A stretch of DNA of 64,000 bases from Candidatus Villigracilis saccharophilus (lineage in GTDB: Bacteria; Chloroflexota; Anaerolineae; Anaerolineales; Villigracilaceae). The notes beneath the pieces were generated by a model. That model did not search any database. It saw nothing but the letters and a program-made list of their open reading frames with translations, and was not told where the DNA came from. Numbering within the stretch: the stretch's first letter is position 1; every line of letters starts with the position of its first letter. Positions 8,430-18,295 of this stretch are shown piece by piece. The stretch spans positions 1 through 64,000 of the forward strand of contig JADJNA010000032.1 of the NCBI GenBank assembly GCA_016709305.1, written 5' to 3'. The translations under genes were made by a program, and so were the position numbers.

Positions 8430-9446
8430 ATGCCAGAATATAAAAATATTGATAGTACGACCGTGGAAGGCCGGCGCACTGCCGAAAGACTGCTGACACT
8501 GAAGTTTGAATTGGATAAAGTCATCCCCGCGAAGACGGTTGACCCGACACTCCTATTGGCGACATGGAATCTGCGCGAGTTCGGCGGAACCAAATCGGGT
8601 GGTCGGGAGGATGAGCCGCTCCTCTATATCGCGGAGATCATGTCACGGTTTGACATCATTGCTGTTCAGGAAGTACGCGACAATCTGGATGCTCTCGATC
8701 AATTGATGGGTAACCTTGGCGGCTGGTGGAAGTATCTCGTCTCGGATGTTACCCTGGGGGAGCAGGGTAACAACGAACGCCACGCTTACATCTATGATAC
8801 GCGCAAGATCTCCTTTGGCGGGATGGCTGGGGAACTGGTGCCTGAGATGAAAAAGGAAGGCGGTGTCCTAAAATCTGATTTCGCTTTTTCCCGCACCCCT
8901 TATGTTGCGGGTTTTAAAGCGGGCTGGTTCAAATTCACACTCTGCACGCAGCACTTCTACTATGGTGAGGACAAAGCCGATGATCCGCAACGTCTCCAGG
9001 AAGCAAAAGCCATTGTCCAGCTGCTGAAGAAACGCATGAAATCCAGGGACGCGTGGGCGAATAATACCATTCTGCTGGGCGACTTCAATATCTTCTCTAC
9101 AAATGATGAAACCTTTAAAGCGATCGAGATGGAAATGTTCGAAATTCCTGCTAAACTCAAAGGCACGTACACGAATGCCGTTCAGGACCGGCCCTTTGAT
9201 CAGATCGCTTTTCTGGCACGGGATGTCCAAACGCAATTAGGGCTTGCAAGGGCAGGTACCTTCCCATTCTTCGATCACGTCTATCGCGACGCGGATTGGC
9301 AAACCTATCAACCACAAACAACGTTGAATAAATACAAGCAATGGCGCACTTTCAAAATGTCCGATCATCTGCCGCTCTGGGTTGAATTATATGTGGACTT
9401 TGGAGATGCCTACCTTGAGAAGAAGATGAAAACGCCTGCTGGATAG
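8430..9446 (+). CDS. Endonuclease/exonuclease/phosphatase (EEP, DNase I-like) family protein
   Basis: A 338-residue metal-dependent phosphoesterase of the DNase I fold. The start at 8430 is chosen because GGAGG at 8416-8420 sits nine bases upstream; an in-frame start at 8358 lacks such a site. Motifs in order: ATWNLREFGG (metal-binding Asn), IIAVQEVRD (metal-binding Glu), LLGDFNIFS (Asp-x-Asn) and MSDHLPLWVEL (Asp-His catalytic pair). No signal peptide is visible. The substrate is unknown: members act on DNA, RNA, lipids or phosphorylated sugars. The last 48 bases of the gene are repeated in diverged form at 33537-33584, where only the end of a paralogue survives. Confidence 0.88.
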   Translation: MPEYKNIDSTTVEGRRTAERLLTLKFELDKVIPAKTVDPTLLLATWNLREFGGTKSGGREDEPLLYIAEIMSRFDIIAVQEVRDNLDALDQLMGNLGGWWKYLVSDVTLGEQGNNERHAYIYDTRKISFGGMAGELVPEMKKEGGVLKSDFAFSRTPYVAGFKAGWFKFTLCTQHFYYGEDKADDPQRLQEAKAIVQLLKKRMKSRDAWANNTILLGDFNIFSTNDETFKAIEMEMFEIPAKLKGTYTNAVQDRPFDQIAFLARDVQTQLGLARAGTFPFFDHVYRDADWQTYQPQTTLNKYKQWRTFKMSDHLPLWVELYVDFGDAYLEKKMKTPAG

Positions 9447-9469
9447 CGCAATACCATAAGTCTAGCCAG

Positions 9470-9663
9470 CGCCAGGCCTTGCCTGGCGACCGACGGGTGG
9501 TGCTGGTTGCCCTGACGGCGCAGGGTCAGCAAACCGCCGATCTATTGCTGGCCGATATGCAAAAAAACACCTTTCCGGGCTGGTCAACCATCTCGGCGAG
9601 GCGAACAGCCAAACCCTCTTCCACCTGATTTGCCGCGCCTTCGATTATTTTTCGGCGCTTTAG
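9470..9663 (+). pseudogene. MarR-family regulator, 3' remnant
   Basis: Only the wing and C-terminal helices of a MarR-type regulator remain: DRRVVLVALTAQGQ is the typical wing-to-helix passage, and after a frame change near 9578 it continues LVNHLGEANSQTLFHL to a stop at 9661-9663. The DNA-recognition helix is absent. The fragment directly precedes the ABC export genes and shares their high GC, so it was probably their regulator and was cut when this segment joined the end of the EEP gene. Confidence 0.65.
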
Positions 9664-9712
9664 TTTTTTTTCCACCCTCGGGTGGGTCGCACTCACCCTG
9701 ATGGAATGACTC

Positions 9713-11602
9713 ATGACCAATAACCTGATTATCCAAATGAAGGGGGTAAGCAAAATCTACCCAACCGGGCAGGGGCCGTTTACAGCGCTCAACAATGTAA
9801 CTCTTGACATCCGTCAGGGAGAATTTTTGGGCATCACCGGTAAATCGGGGGCTGGAAAAACAACCCTGCTCAACATGATTGCCGGGGTAAGCGGGCTCAG
9901 CGCGGGCGAAGTCCAATTCCATTGGATTGGCGATGACAATGCCACTCCATCCATTCCGATCCACACCCTCAATGAAGACCGTCTCGCCAAATGGCGTGGC
10001 GAGCACTTGGGCATCATCTATCAGTCCTTCGAGCTGATGCCGACCCTCAGCCTGCTCAAAAATATCATGTTGCCGCCCGATTTTCTTGGCGCATACCACC
10101 CGCTCATTACCAAAAAGCGGGCCATGGAGCGCTGGAGATGGTGGAACTCGCCAACCATGCCCACAAGATCCCTGCCCATATTTCGGGCGGACAGAAACAG
10201 CGCGTTGCCATTGCCCGTGCGCTGATCAACGATCCACACCTGCTGCTGGCCGACGAGCCAACCGGCAACCTCGACAGCGTCACCGCCGAAACCATCATCC
10301 AGATTTTTGAAAAGCTGGTTGAACAGGGCAAAACCATCCTGATGGTGACACATGACCAGGGTTTTATCTCGCGTTTCAGCCGGCGCTTGCAGATTGTGGA
10401 TGGTGTTGTCAACACCCCGGAGGATTCGGCGGCAGGAGCAGACCGCCGCCCCGAATCCATCACCGTCAGGAAACTGCATGTCCCGCTGCCGTCCACCGTT
10501 AGTGTGGCGGATGCGTCCTCCCCGGCGGTTGTTCTGCGCAACGTGGAGAAGATCTATGAGAACGCGGCGGGCAAATTCCACGCGCTAAAAAACATCAACC
10601 TGCAGCTCAATTATGGACAGTTCATTTTCGATCGTCGGCAAGTCTGGTTGCGGGAAATCGACGTGCAAATATGGTCACGGGCATCGACCACCCCACGTCG
10701 GGGGATGTCATCATCGGCGGGGAGCATATCTACAAGATGAGCGAGAGCGCACGCGCCCTGTGGCGAGGGAAAAACGTGGGCGTGGTGTTCCAGTTTTTCC
10801 AGCTTTTGCCCATCCTGACCCTGCTCGAAAACGTCATGCTGCCAATGGATTATTGCGATATGTATCCCCGACAGGAGCGCCCAGCCCGCGCGCTGAATTG
10901 CTCAAGATGGTCGGGCTGGAAGACCAGACCGAAAAATTACCCACCGCTGTTTCGAGCGGACAGCAGCAATGTGCAGCCATCGCCCGTGCCCTTGCGACCG
11001 ACCCATCCATCATCCTGGCTGACGAGCCGACCGGCAACCTGGACACGCGCTCGGCGGAAACGGTGTTAAAGTTGTTTGAAGACCTGGCCGAGCAAGGCAA
11101 GACCATTCTCATCGTCACGCACGATCCATCGATTACCGAACGCACCCACCAGACGATTATTCTCTCCGACGGCGAAATCATCGACCCGATTGTGGCACGG
11201 GCGCTGCCGTACCTGAGCCATCCTCAAATGCTGGCGGCTACGAAAAATGCCAAAAAACGCAAGGCGGCTGCGGGTCATAACATCCTTAAACGGGGGGCAG
11301 ACGTTGAGTACTTTTTCATTGTCATTAGCGGCGAAGTGGATGTCATCATGGAAAACCTTTTCCATACGGAAGTGTCGCTGACCCGCCTTGGGGCCGGGCA
11401 ATTCTTTGGCGAAATCGAATTGATGCAGGGCGGGCAGGCGGTGGCGCATGTCCGGGCGGCGGAACAGGGCGCAGAGCTGGTGCTCATCCCCAAAAAGCTG
11501 TTTTTTGAGCTGATTGACGGATCGCCGGTGACGCGCTCGGCCCTGAACGAAGCTGCCACGCGCCACAAAACCGAACACGAGAGAAGGAAACTCCACCAAT
11601 GA
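9713..11602 (+). pseudogene. Tandem ABC ATPase (MacB/LolD type) with C-terminal cNMP-like domain, frameshifted
   Basis: The reading frame encodes two fused nucleotide-binding domains and a cyclic-nucleotide-binding-like domain, about 630 residues in all, but needs at least four one- or two-base shifts (near 10130, 10626, 10667, 10889). The first domain has GKSGAGKTT, the signature ISGGQKQRVAIARAL and the Walker B LLADEPTGNLD. The second has GKSGCGKST, a degraded signature (SSGQQQCAAIARAL) and IILADEPTGNLD. The third, from about 11270, has ISGEVDV and FGEIELMQGG, but the usual phosphate-binding Arg of cNMP domains is not at its place. The last four bases overlap the start of the FtsX-type permease gene, so the pair forms one exporter. 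The shifts may be assembly error. Confidence 0.8.
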
Positions 11603-14004
11603 GCGCCGACCTGCAACCTAACCTGCTTTCCCCGCGCTGGAGCAAGGTTTTTACCGACCTGTGGGAGGACAAAACCCGCACCGGGCTTGTGGTGGCCTCG
11701 ATAGCCGCCGGCGTTTTTGCGATCGGCATGATCCTCACGGCCTACATGATTATGACGGCGGATGTCGACCGCAGTTTCGCAGCGGTCAGCCCGCCCAACA
11801 TCGAAGTGATGACCGATCCGTTTGACGATGACCTGGTGCAGTCCATTGAGCGTGTGCCGGGCGTGAAGGATGTGGAGGGGCGTTATATTCTCAATGTTCG
11901 CGGTCAGCGCGTCGCGGAAGATTGGCTGCGGTTCACGCTGGTGGGACTGGGCGATATGCAAAGCGGCATCAACCTGCGGACACCAATCGAGGGTGTGGGA
12001 CTGGCTGGAAAGGACGAAGCCGTTGTCAGCCAGGATGTGATGCACAATTCCGGCCTGCATCCCGGCGATGTCGTCAAGCTGGAACTGCCGGACGGCTCCA
12101 ACCACTCCCTGACTATCGTCGGTCTGGTGGCTGACCAGACCACCTCCAAACCTGAACCGGCTGCCCACAATCTGCTGTTTGTCACTGATGACACCCTGCG
12201 CTCGATGGGACTGGATGGCTCGTATAACCAGCTTTACCTGACCGTGACGCAGGGCGGCAACAGCTCTTTGATTGCCACAGTGGCCGGAGCGGTGCAGAAA
12301 AAGATCGAGGACGGGGGGCGCACGGTCTACCGCGTCGATAAGCACCTTTCCAATGAACATCCGATGACCGACATCACGCTCATCATCATCGGCATCCTGG
12401 CTGTGCTGGGCGCCTTGATTACCGTCCTGAGCAGTTCACTGATTGTCAACACGCTCAATGCCCTATTGGCCCAACAGCTTCGCCAGATCGGTGTGATGAA
12501 GCTGATCGGCGCGACCAGCCGCCAGATCCTGGGGATGTACCTGCTGCTGGTCATCTCGTATGGGGTCATCGCGCTGGTCATTGCCGTGCCGCTCGGCGCG
12601 CTGGGTGGCTACGGGCTGGCGGCTTTCATGGCGTACCTGCTCGGCGCGGTGCTGGATGGGTTTCGCTTTATCCCGGTGGCAATCCTGGCCCAAACCCTGG
12701 TTGCCATCCTGATTCCGCTCGGAGCCGGCTTTGTGCCGGTCAACAACGGCGCGAAAACCAGCGTGCTGGAGGCCATCAGCAACTACCGGCCGGGCGGCGA
12801 ACCGGCGGCCCAGGCCAAAAACATTTTTTCGGGCTGGATGAGCGGATTCTCCCGCCCGATCCTGCTCTCGTTTCGGAACACGTTCCGCAAGCGGGGGCGT
12901 TTGCTCCTGACCATTTTCACGCTGACCGTGGCCGGGGCGGTGTTCATCGCTGTTTTCAATGTCCGCGACTCTCTGACCGCCGTGATGGAGAACCTGCTCC
13001 AGCACTATATGGGCGATGTGACGGTCAACTTTGCCAAACCGTATCGCGTGGCCGAAATCCAACAAACCCTGCTTAACATCCCCGGTGTGGAAGGCGTGGA
13101 GGGCTGGTCCGCTACTTCGGGCGACATTCTGGATGAAAAGGATGAACTCGTTTCCAAACTTTCCATCGTTGCTCCGCCGCAGGATTCCAAACTGCTCAAC
13201 TTGAGACTGGTGGCCGGGCGCTGGCTCAAGCCCGGCGAAAAGCGAGCCATGGTGGTTTCAGACAGTCTCTACCTGATCTATCCTAACCTGAAACCCGGCG
13301 ACCAACTGACCATCCAACTGCCCGGCCAACGCAAAGAATCCTGGACAGTTGTCGGCGTCTTCCCATTCCTGGCGATGTTCGGCGACCCGATGGCCTACGC
13401 CAACTTTGAATATGTCGCCGCGCAAAGCCAGCTCGCCAACCGCACGATGACCTACCGTGTTATCACCCGCCAGCACGACGCCCAATCCAATCTGGAGCTG
13501 ACCCGCAGTATCGACAGCTATCTCGCCCAACGCAATTTCTCGATCCAGAGCGTGGAATCCGGCTCGGCCTTGCGTCAGAAGGCGAGCATTGCCATCAACG
13601 TTGTCATCGTGTTCCTGTTGATCATGGCCGTCTTGACTGCTTTTGTCGGCAGTATGGGCTTGACCGGCGCGATGAGCATCAACGTGCTCGAGCGCACCCG
13701 CGAAATCGGCGTGATGCGCACCATCGGCGCGGTGGATAAGGTTATCATGCAGTCGGTCATCATCGAAGGACTGGTCATTGGCCTGATTACCTGGGTGCTG
13801 GCGATCGGTGTTTCTTTCCCGATCGGTTATTCCCTGCTTGGAATAATCAGCGAAGCCCTCGGCACCCCCATGGATTTGACCTTCACCCCGCTTGGGATCC
13901 TGCTCTGGCTGGGAATGGTCATCATCCTGTCCGTGATAGCCAGCATCGTCCCCGCCCGTAATGCGGCAAGGCTGACCATTAACGAAGTGCTGGCGTATGA
14001 GTAA
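11599..14004 (+). CDS. FtsX/MacB-type ABC transporter permease
   Basis: An intact 801-residue membrane protein with two copies of the unit 'membrane anchor, periplasmic/extracytoplasmic MacB-like domain, FtsX three-helix core'. The first anchor is at about residues 24-48 and the first FtsX core at about 255-375. The second anchor is near 430-452, and the second core near 675-800 includes GAMSINVLERTREIGVMRTIG, with the related RQIGVMKLIGATSRQILGMY in the first. Proteins of this layout do not carry substrates through the bilayer but use ATPase motion for mechanotransmission or lipoprotein/peptide extraction. ATGA overlap with the upstream ATPase gene shows coupling. Confidence 0.92.
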   Translation: MSADLQPNLLSPRWSKVFTDLWEDKTRTGLVVASIAAGVFAIGMILTAYMIMTADVDRSFAAVSPPNIEVMTDPFDDDLVQSIERVPGVKDVEGRYILNVRGQRVAEDWLRFTLVGLGDMQSGINLRTPIEGVGLAGKDEAVVSQDVMHNSGLHPGDVVKLELPDGSNHSLTIVGLVADQTTSKPEPAAHNLLFVTDDTLRSMGLDGSYNQLYLTVTQGGNSSLIATVAGAVQKKIEDGGRTVYRVDKHLSNEHPMTDITLIIIGILAVLGALITVLSSSLIVNTLNALLAQQLRQIGVMKLIGATSRQILGMYLLLVISYGVIALVIAVPLGALGGYGLAAFMAYLLGAVLDGFRFIPVAILAQTLVAILIPLGAGFVPVNNGAKTSVLEAISNYRPGGEPAAQAKNIFSGWMSGFSRPILLSFRNTFRKRGRLLLTIFTLTVAGAVFIAVFNVRDSLTAVMENLLQHYMGDVTVNFAKPYRVAEIQQTLLNIPGVEGVEGWSATSGDILDEKDELVSKLSIVAPPQDSKLLNLRLVAGRWLKPGEKRAMVVSDSLYLIYPNLKPGDQLTIQLPGQRKESWTVVGVFPFLAMFGDPMAYANFEYVAAQSQLANRTMTYRVITRQHDAQSNLELTRSIDSYLAQRNFSIQSVESGSALRQKASIAINVVIVFLLIMAVLTAFVGSMGLTGAMSINVLERTREIGVMRTIGAVDKVIMQSVIIEGLVIGLITWVLAIGVSFPIGYSLLGIISEALGTPMDLTFTPLGILLWLGMVIILSVIASIVPARNAARLTINEVLAYE

Positions 14005-14393
14005 CTCGCCCGACCTGTCTAATTTCCTGCTGTATTGGCTACCCGGCTGATCCGATTGAGGTTGCGCTGTAAAAGAGGAGTATCATGCTATTTTCCTATC
14101 GTCTCATAAGTTCCCAGGAGCAGTAATCAACTTCAAGAAGCAATGTTCATTTTTTTAGCCCCAGTGCGGCTTCCTCTGATCATAGTGTGCGACATGACCG
14201 ACTTAGGCAAGTAACTATTTTTTTTTATACACCACGGATTGGGGGTTGTACCCGATTATGATCGCACCCAAATTTTAGGCAGATAAAAAATAAAACAACC
14301 TGCTTTTGGTCTGCCTCTGACACAGGCGACCTGAATTGATTACAAAACCAGTTGATAATTCATTGGACTGTTGTATTCCACAGTGGAGATAAA
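14005..14393. other. Intergenic region, nothing recognised
   Basis: About 390 bases between the ABC permease and the deacetylase gene. I see no motif-bearing frame or clear hairpin. The promoter of the following four-gene operon is presumably here, since the operon starts at 14394. Confidence 0.4.
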
Positions 14394-15140
14394 ATGACCA
14401 TCGAAACCATCCTGCCCGTTCCTGATATATTTTCTGCTAATCGCATCCTTTGCGTCCAGCCTCATTACGATGACAACGACATTGCTGCGGGAGGGATATT
14501 TGCGCAACTTGCGAAAAACGGCGCGGAGGTAATTTATCTAACCGTCACCGATGATCTGATGGGTGTGGTGGACGCATCTCTTACAACGGATGCCGCCACT
14601 CAATCCCTTGCTCAAGATCAACTTGCAGCTGGAAAAATTATCGGCGTAAAGCAACAGATACTGCTCAATTATCCCGACGCTGGCGTATACGATTACTTTG
14701 CTTTGCGCCGCGACTTGTTGAAATATATCCGCATGCTCCAGCCGGACTTCGTCTTCACCTGCGATCCCTGGCTGACATACGAAGCGCATCACGATCATAT
14801 CCAAACAGGGTTGGCTGTTGCGGAGGCTGTTCTGTTCTCGAGCCTGTCCAGGATCGCGTCCAGCGATCCGAAGGTGGATGCTGCATACACAGGTCACTCC
14901 ATCAACGGCATAGCCTTTTATTATTCGCGCGAACCGAACCAGATCGTGGATATCACTTCCACGTGGGAAAAGAAGATATCGGCAGTGCGCAGCTACTCCA
15001 CGCAAATCCCGCCTGACGACGCGGATCAACTGGTCATGGCGCTTCAATTCAAATCCCAACAGATTTGCGACGGAAAAGATTTTCAATATGGCGAGCCGTT
15101 GAAGGTGCTGCATCCCAAAGCATTGCATTGCGGGTTGTGA
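14394..15140 (+). CDS. PIG-L family deacetylase
   Basis: A 248-residue metal-dependent deacetylase of the LmbE/PIG-L type, which removes acetyl groups from N-acetylglucosaminyl compounds. The zinc-binding motif appears as PHYDDNDIAAGG (the family consensus is PHPDDE, so the third and sixth positions differ) and the second metal site as EAHHDH. The ATG at 14394 is preferred because GGAG lies ten bases upstream; an earlier in-frame ATG at 14352 lacks one. It is the first gene of a four-gene plus-strand unit with a GPH sugar transporter and a ceramidase-like enzyme, suggesting catabolism of an acetylated amino-sugar glycoconjugate, which is inference. Confidence 0.88.
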   Translation: MTIETILPVPDIFSANRILCVQPHYDDNDIAAGGIFAQLAKNGAEVIYLTVTDDLMGVVDASLTTDAATQSLAQDQLAAGKIIGVKQQILLNYPDAGVYDYFALRRDLLKYIRMLQPDFVFTCDPWLTYEAHHDHIQTGLAVAEAVLFSSLSRIASSDPKVDAAYTGHSINGIAFYYSREPNQIVDITSTWEKKISAVRSYSTQIPPDDADQLVMALQFKSQQICDGKDFQYGEPLKVLHPKALHCGL

Positions 15141-15191
15141 AATGTAAGAAACGGCTTGTTGCTCAATCAAAACCAAACTATGGAGGTCTGT

Positions 15192-16517
15192 ATGGAAAAG
15201 AATAAACTTCCCTTCCGGCGCATCGCGCTCTACTCAAGCGCATCGGCAGGCCTGAACATTCTCGGCATCACAGTCAGCACCTGGCTGTTGTATTTCTACT
15301 CGCCGCCGCCAGATTCTGGTCGGCCAACCTATATACCAGCGGTCACGATGGGGCTACTCCTGCTCATCGCCACCTTTTGGGATGCGGTGATCGATCCGTT
15401 CATCGGTCACTATTCTGATACCTTGCGCTCGCGTTGGGGACGGCGCAGACCATTCCTGATTTTTGCCGCGCCATTCATTTTGTTGGGTTCCATCCTGCTA
15501 TGGACTCCGCCAAGCCTCACGAACTATGCGCTTAACGCGATCTACTTCATGGCCATCATTTTGATCTACCACACCAGTTACAGCCTGGTCGGAATCCCAT
15601 ATGATGCCAGCCTGCCCGAAATGGCACCCGAGACTCATGCCCGGCTTGGCTTGAGTTATTGGAAAAGTGTATTCGGAATTATCGGGGTGTTGATCGGTTC
15701 ATTGGTTGCCGCGCCGCTGTTTGGAAGCATCGGACCTGTTGCGATGGGGGCAGTGGTCGGTGGGGTGGGAGTCGTCACGATCTACATCACCTTGCTCGGT
15801 CTGCGCGAAACCGAGCGTCCGCTTGGAGAACCGATGTCTGCGCTGGAAGGTCTAAAAGCAACCTTCCAAAACAAACAGTTCCTGATCATGTTCTTCTCCA
15901 CCCTTTTTGTTCATATTGCCTACCAGATGGTATTGGCGAATTTCCCATACTTTGTCACACTCGTACTGCGCCAGACCGAAGGTGATGTAGGTATTTACCA
16001 GGGTGTGCTCATTATCTGTATGGCGCTCACGGGACCCATCTGGATGTGGTTCAATCGTAAGTACAGTCAACGGATCCTGCTCAATGCAAGCATGATCCTG
16101 CTGGGTATTATCTTCGCGCTTGGATTCCTGGTCGGCGCAGTGGACGGAGTCTCTCTTTCCATCCAGGCTTATGTTTTGGTTGCGTTGATCGGGACAGCCC
16201 TTGGGGGCTACTTGATCCTGATCTATGCCATGATGGGTAATGTCGTGGACTACGATGAAATGCTAACCAATCGCCGTCGGGAAGCGATCTATTACGGAAC
16301 ATTTTCCTTTGCCATCGGCCTCGGCACCTCTGTCGGGACCTTGATCCTGCCTCTGCTTCTTCAGACATTTGGCTACACCCAGGCCAATCCGCTCGGTGTC
16401 CGTTTGGCATTTCCTGTGATGGCTGTGTTCATCTTTTTGGGGTATTTCCTGTTCCAAAAATATCGCATTGGCGATACGCCAGAAGAGACGCGCAAGAATT
16501 TGAACATGGATCATTAG
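15192..16517 (+). CDS. GPH-family (MelB-like) MFS sugar transporter
   Basis: A 441-residue cation-symporter-type transporter of the glycoside-pentoside-hexuronide family with about 12 membrane segments. The family marker after helix 2 is seen as GHYSDTLRSRWGRRRPFLI, including the conserved Asp and the Arg-rich loop, and the central loop carries VGIPYDASLPEMAPE. Start at 15192 follows GGAGG at 15182-15186. It lies 51 bases after the PIG-L gene and 8 bases before the ceramidase-like gene. The likely cargo is a glycoside processed by these enzymes; the sequence does not define it further. Confidence 0.9.
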   Translation: MEKNKLPFRRIALYSSASAGLNILGITVSTWLLYFYSPPPDSGRPTYIPAVTMGLLLLIATFWDAVIDPFIGHYSDTLRSRWGRRRPFLIFAAPFILLGSILLWTPPSLTNYALNAIYFMAIILIYHTSYSLVGIPYDASLPEMAPETHARLGLSYWKSVFGIIGVLIGSLVAAPLFGSIGPVAMGAVVGGVGVVTIYITLLGLRETERPLGEPMSALEGLKATFQNKQFLIMFFSTLFVHIAYQMVLANFPYFVTLVLRQTEGDVGIYQGVLIICMALTGPIWMWFNRKYSQRILLNASMILLGIIFALGFLVGAVDGVSLSIQAYVLVALIGTALGGYLILIYAMMGNVVDYDEMLTNRRREAIYYGTFSFAIGLGTSVGTLILPLLLQTFGYTQANPLGVRLAFPVMAVFIFLGYFLFQKYRIGDTPEETRKNLNMDH

Positions 16518-16525
16518 GAGATAAG

Positions 16526-17839
16526 GTGAACAGATCAATTTTCTCCGCAGGCGCGGCTCGGCGTATCATTACACCGCCAAATGGGATTTACCAGATCGGC
16601 TATGGTGACCGCACGAAAGGCAATGTTGGCGTTCATGATGATCTGACCGCCACCGCTCTGGTGCTCGATGACACGAAGGCGCGCGTTGCCATCGTTGCGC
16701 TGGACATGCTGACCATCAACGAGTTCATCGTGGATCGCGTCCGCGTCCGCCTTGCTCCCACCGAAATCATCTTGTGCTGTTCTCATACACATTCAGGTCC
16801 CATTGCCTATGCGGACAAAAAGTCGCCGCGCAAGAGCCAAGAGTATATAGACTCATTGGTGGATAACATTATTTTAGCAGTGCAAGATGCGGCATCGAAT
16901 CTCCTGCCTGCACGGCTGGAATATTCGCAAGGCGAAGCGAAGGTTGGGATCAATCGCCGCGAGAAAATGCCCGATGGTCGGATGGAGATAGGGCGCAATC
17001 CTGATGGCATCAGGGATCAATCGGTTCAGATAGTCAGTGTGCTGGCAGATGACGGGGAAAGACTCGCGACCATCGTTAACTACGCCTGTCACGGCACAGT
17101 GCTTGGACCCGACAACCTGCTTGTCTCGGCCGATTGGATCGGCGAGATGCGCAGAAAAGTGGAAGATGAAATTGGCGGCTTGACTCTTTTCCTTCAGGGC
17201 GCTGCGGCAAACATCAACCCCGACATGTATTGGGATGACGCCCGCGCTTTCGAGATGATGGCAGAACAAGGTTTGGGCGTGGCAAAGGCTGTGTTATCTG
17301 CAGTCCGCTCTGGGGCAGAAAAGATTCGCGAAGCCTCACTTCGTATCGAACGCGTGGAAGCGTGGATGCCAACCGAAGCGAGCGTCACCACATCCCGTCC
17401 GCCAAAGAATTATGGCAAGCCATTACTGGCGCTTGCAAAACTTCCCGGCTTTCTTTCCATTTTCGCTGACCTGCTACTCGATCAACGGTATCCGTGGAAA
17501 TCAGTGATCGAAGCGAACAATGGCTTTTGGTCGGTGCCGCTGCGGATCAATGCGCTGCGAATTGGCGATCTGGCGCTGGTGACATTTGCGGCTGAGACGT
17601 TCACTGAAATCGGGCTGAAGGTCAAGTCTGCTTCGCCCGCCGCGCAGACACTGTTTGCTAGCGTGAGCGACGGCTGCATCAGCTACCTGCATACCACCGA
17701 GTCTCACAATGAAGGCGGCTATGAAGTGGATGTGGCTCCTCTGGCGTATCGCTATCCCGGCATACTGCAAGCAAGCTGCGAACAGGTCGCGCTGCAAACG
17801 ACGAGTGATTTGTTGGAAAAACTATGGAGACGAAATTAA
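16526..17839 (+). CDS. Neutral/alkaline ceramidase-like hydrolase
   Basis: A 437-residue protein related to the N-terminal domain of neutral non-lysosomal ceramidases. It begins with GTG at 16526, behind AGGAG at 16516-16520. Typical marks are AARRIITPPNGIYQIGYGDR at the N-terminus, CCSHTHSGP (zinc ligand His and neighbours) and NYACHGTVLGPDN (a further zinc ligand region). No secretion signal is present, so it is probably cytoplasmic. Many bacterial members of this family are not true ceramidases, and in this operon, with a sugar transporter and a deacetylase, amide or ester hydrolysis on a sugar conjugate is equally possible. Confidence 0.87.
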   Translation: MNRSIFSAGAARRIITPPNGIYQIGYGDRTKGNVGVHDDLTATALVLDDTKARVAIVALDMLTINEFIVDRVRVRLAPTEIILCCSHTHSGPIAYADKKSPRKSQEYIDSLVDNIILAVQDAASNLLPARLEYSQGEAKVGINRREKMPDGRMEIGRNPDGIRDQSVQIVSVLADDGERLATIVNYACHGTVLGPDNLLVSADWIGEMRRKVEDEIGGLTLFLQGAAANINPDMYWDDARAFEMMAEQGLGVAKAVLSAVRSGAEKIREASLRIERVEAWMPTEASVTTSRPPKNYGKPLLALAKLPGFLSIFADLLLDQRYPWKSVIEANNGFWSVPLRINALRIGDLALVTFAAETFTEIGLKVKSASPAAQTLFASVSDGCISYLHTTESHNEGGYEVDVAPLAYRYPGILQASCEQVALQTTSDLLEKLWRRN

Positions 17840-17842
17840 TTG

Positions 17843-18295
17843 ATGCAGAAGATACTCTATGTGGACTTGGATAACGTACTGGTTGATTTCCAGTCGGCCT
17901 TTTCCCGCATCCCTGCAGAAGTGCTGAGCGAGTTTGAGGGACGGCTTGATGAAGTGCCTGGAATTTTCTCTTTGATGGAGCCGATGCCATTTGCAATTGA
18001 GTCCTTTCAGGAGCTGGCCAATCTTTTTGACACCTACATTCTTTCGACCTCACCGTGGGAGAACCCATCTGCGTGGTCTGATAAACTGCTTTGGGTAAAG
18101 CATCACCTTGGAAGCGCTTGTTACAAGCGGCTCATCTTGACGCATCATAAGAACCTGAATGCAGGTCATTTTTTAGTAGACGACCGCACCAAAAACGGGG
18201 CAGATCGATTCGTTGGAGAGCATATCGAATTTGGGTCTTTCCAGTTTCCTGACTGGCCGTCTATTGTCAATTACCTCCGTGAACGATCATCCTGA
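17843..18295 (+). CDS. 5'(3')-deoxyribonucleotidase-like HAD phosphatase (NT5C type)
   Basis: A 150-residue HAD-superfamily protein. HAD motif I is DLDNVLVDF (nucleophile Asp and second Asp replaced by Asn: D-x-D-N pattern reads DLDN), motif II is the STSPW segment, and the acidic motif is VDDRTKNGA. The family removes phosphate from deoxynucleotides or small phosphoesters. ATG at 17843 is three bases after the previous stop; a TTG at 17840 is the alternative. It closes the four-gene operon; its link to the sugar genes is not evident. Confidence 0.85.
   Translation: MQKILYVDLDNVLVDFQSAFSRIPAEVLSEFEGRLDEVPGIFSLMEPMPFAIESFQELANLFDTYILSTSPWENPSAWSDKLLWVKHHLGSACYKRLILTHHKNLNAGHFLVDDRTKNGADRFVGEHIEFGSFQFPDWPSIVNYLRERSS

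Noticed and set aside
11275..12360. 361-codon open frame antisense to the ABC ATPase/permease genes
   Set aside because: It is a shadow frame of GC-rich coding DNA; its protein is rich in His, Gln and Arg without family motifs, while the sense strand has complete ABC and FtsX motifs.
12463..13065. 200-codon antisense frame inside the FtsX-type permease gene
   Set aside because: Low-complexity Arg/Gln/His-rich shadow without start signals; sense frame is a clear permease.
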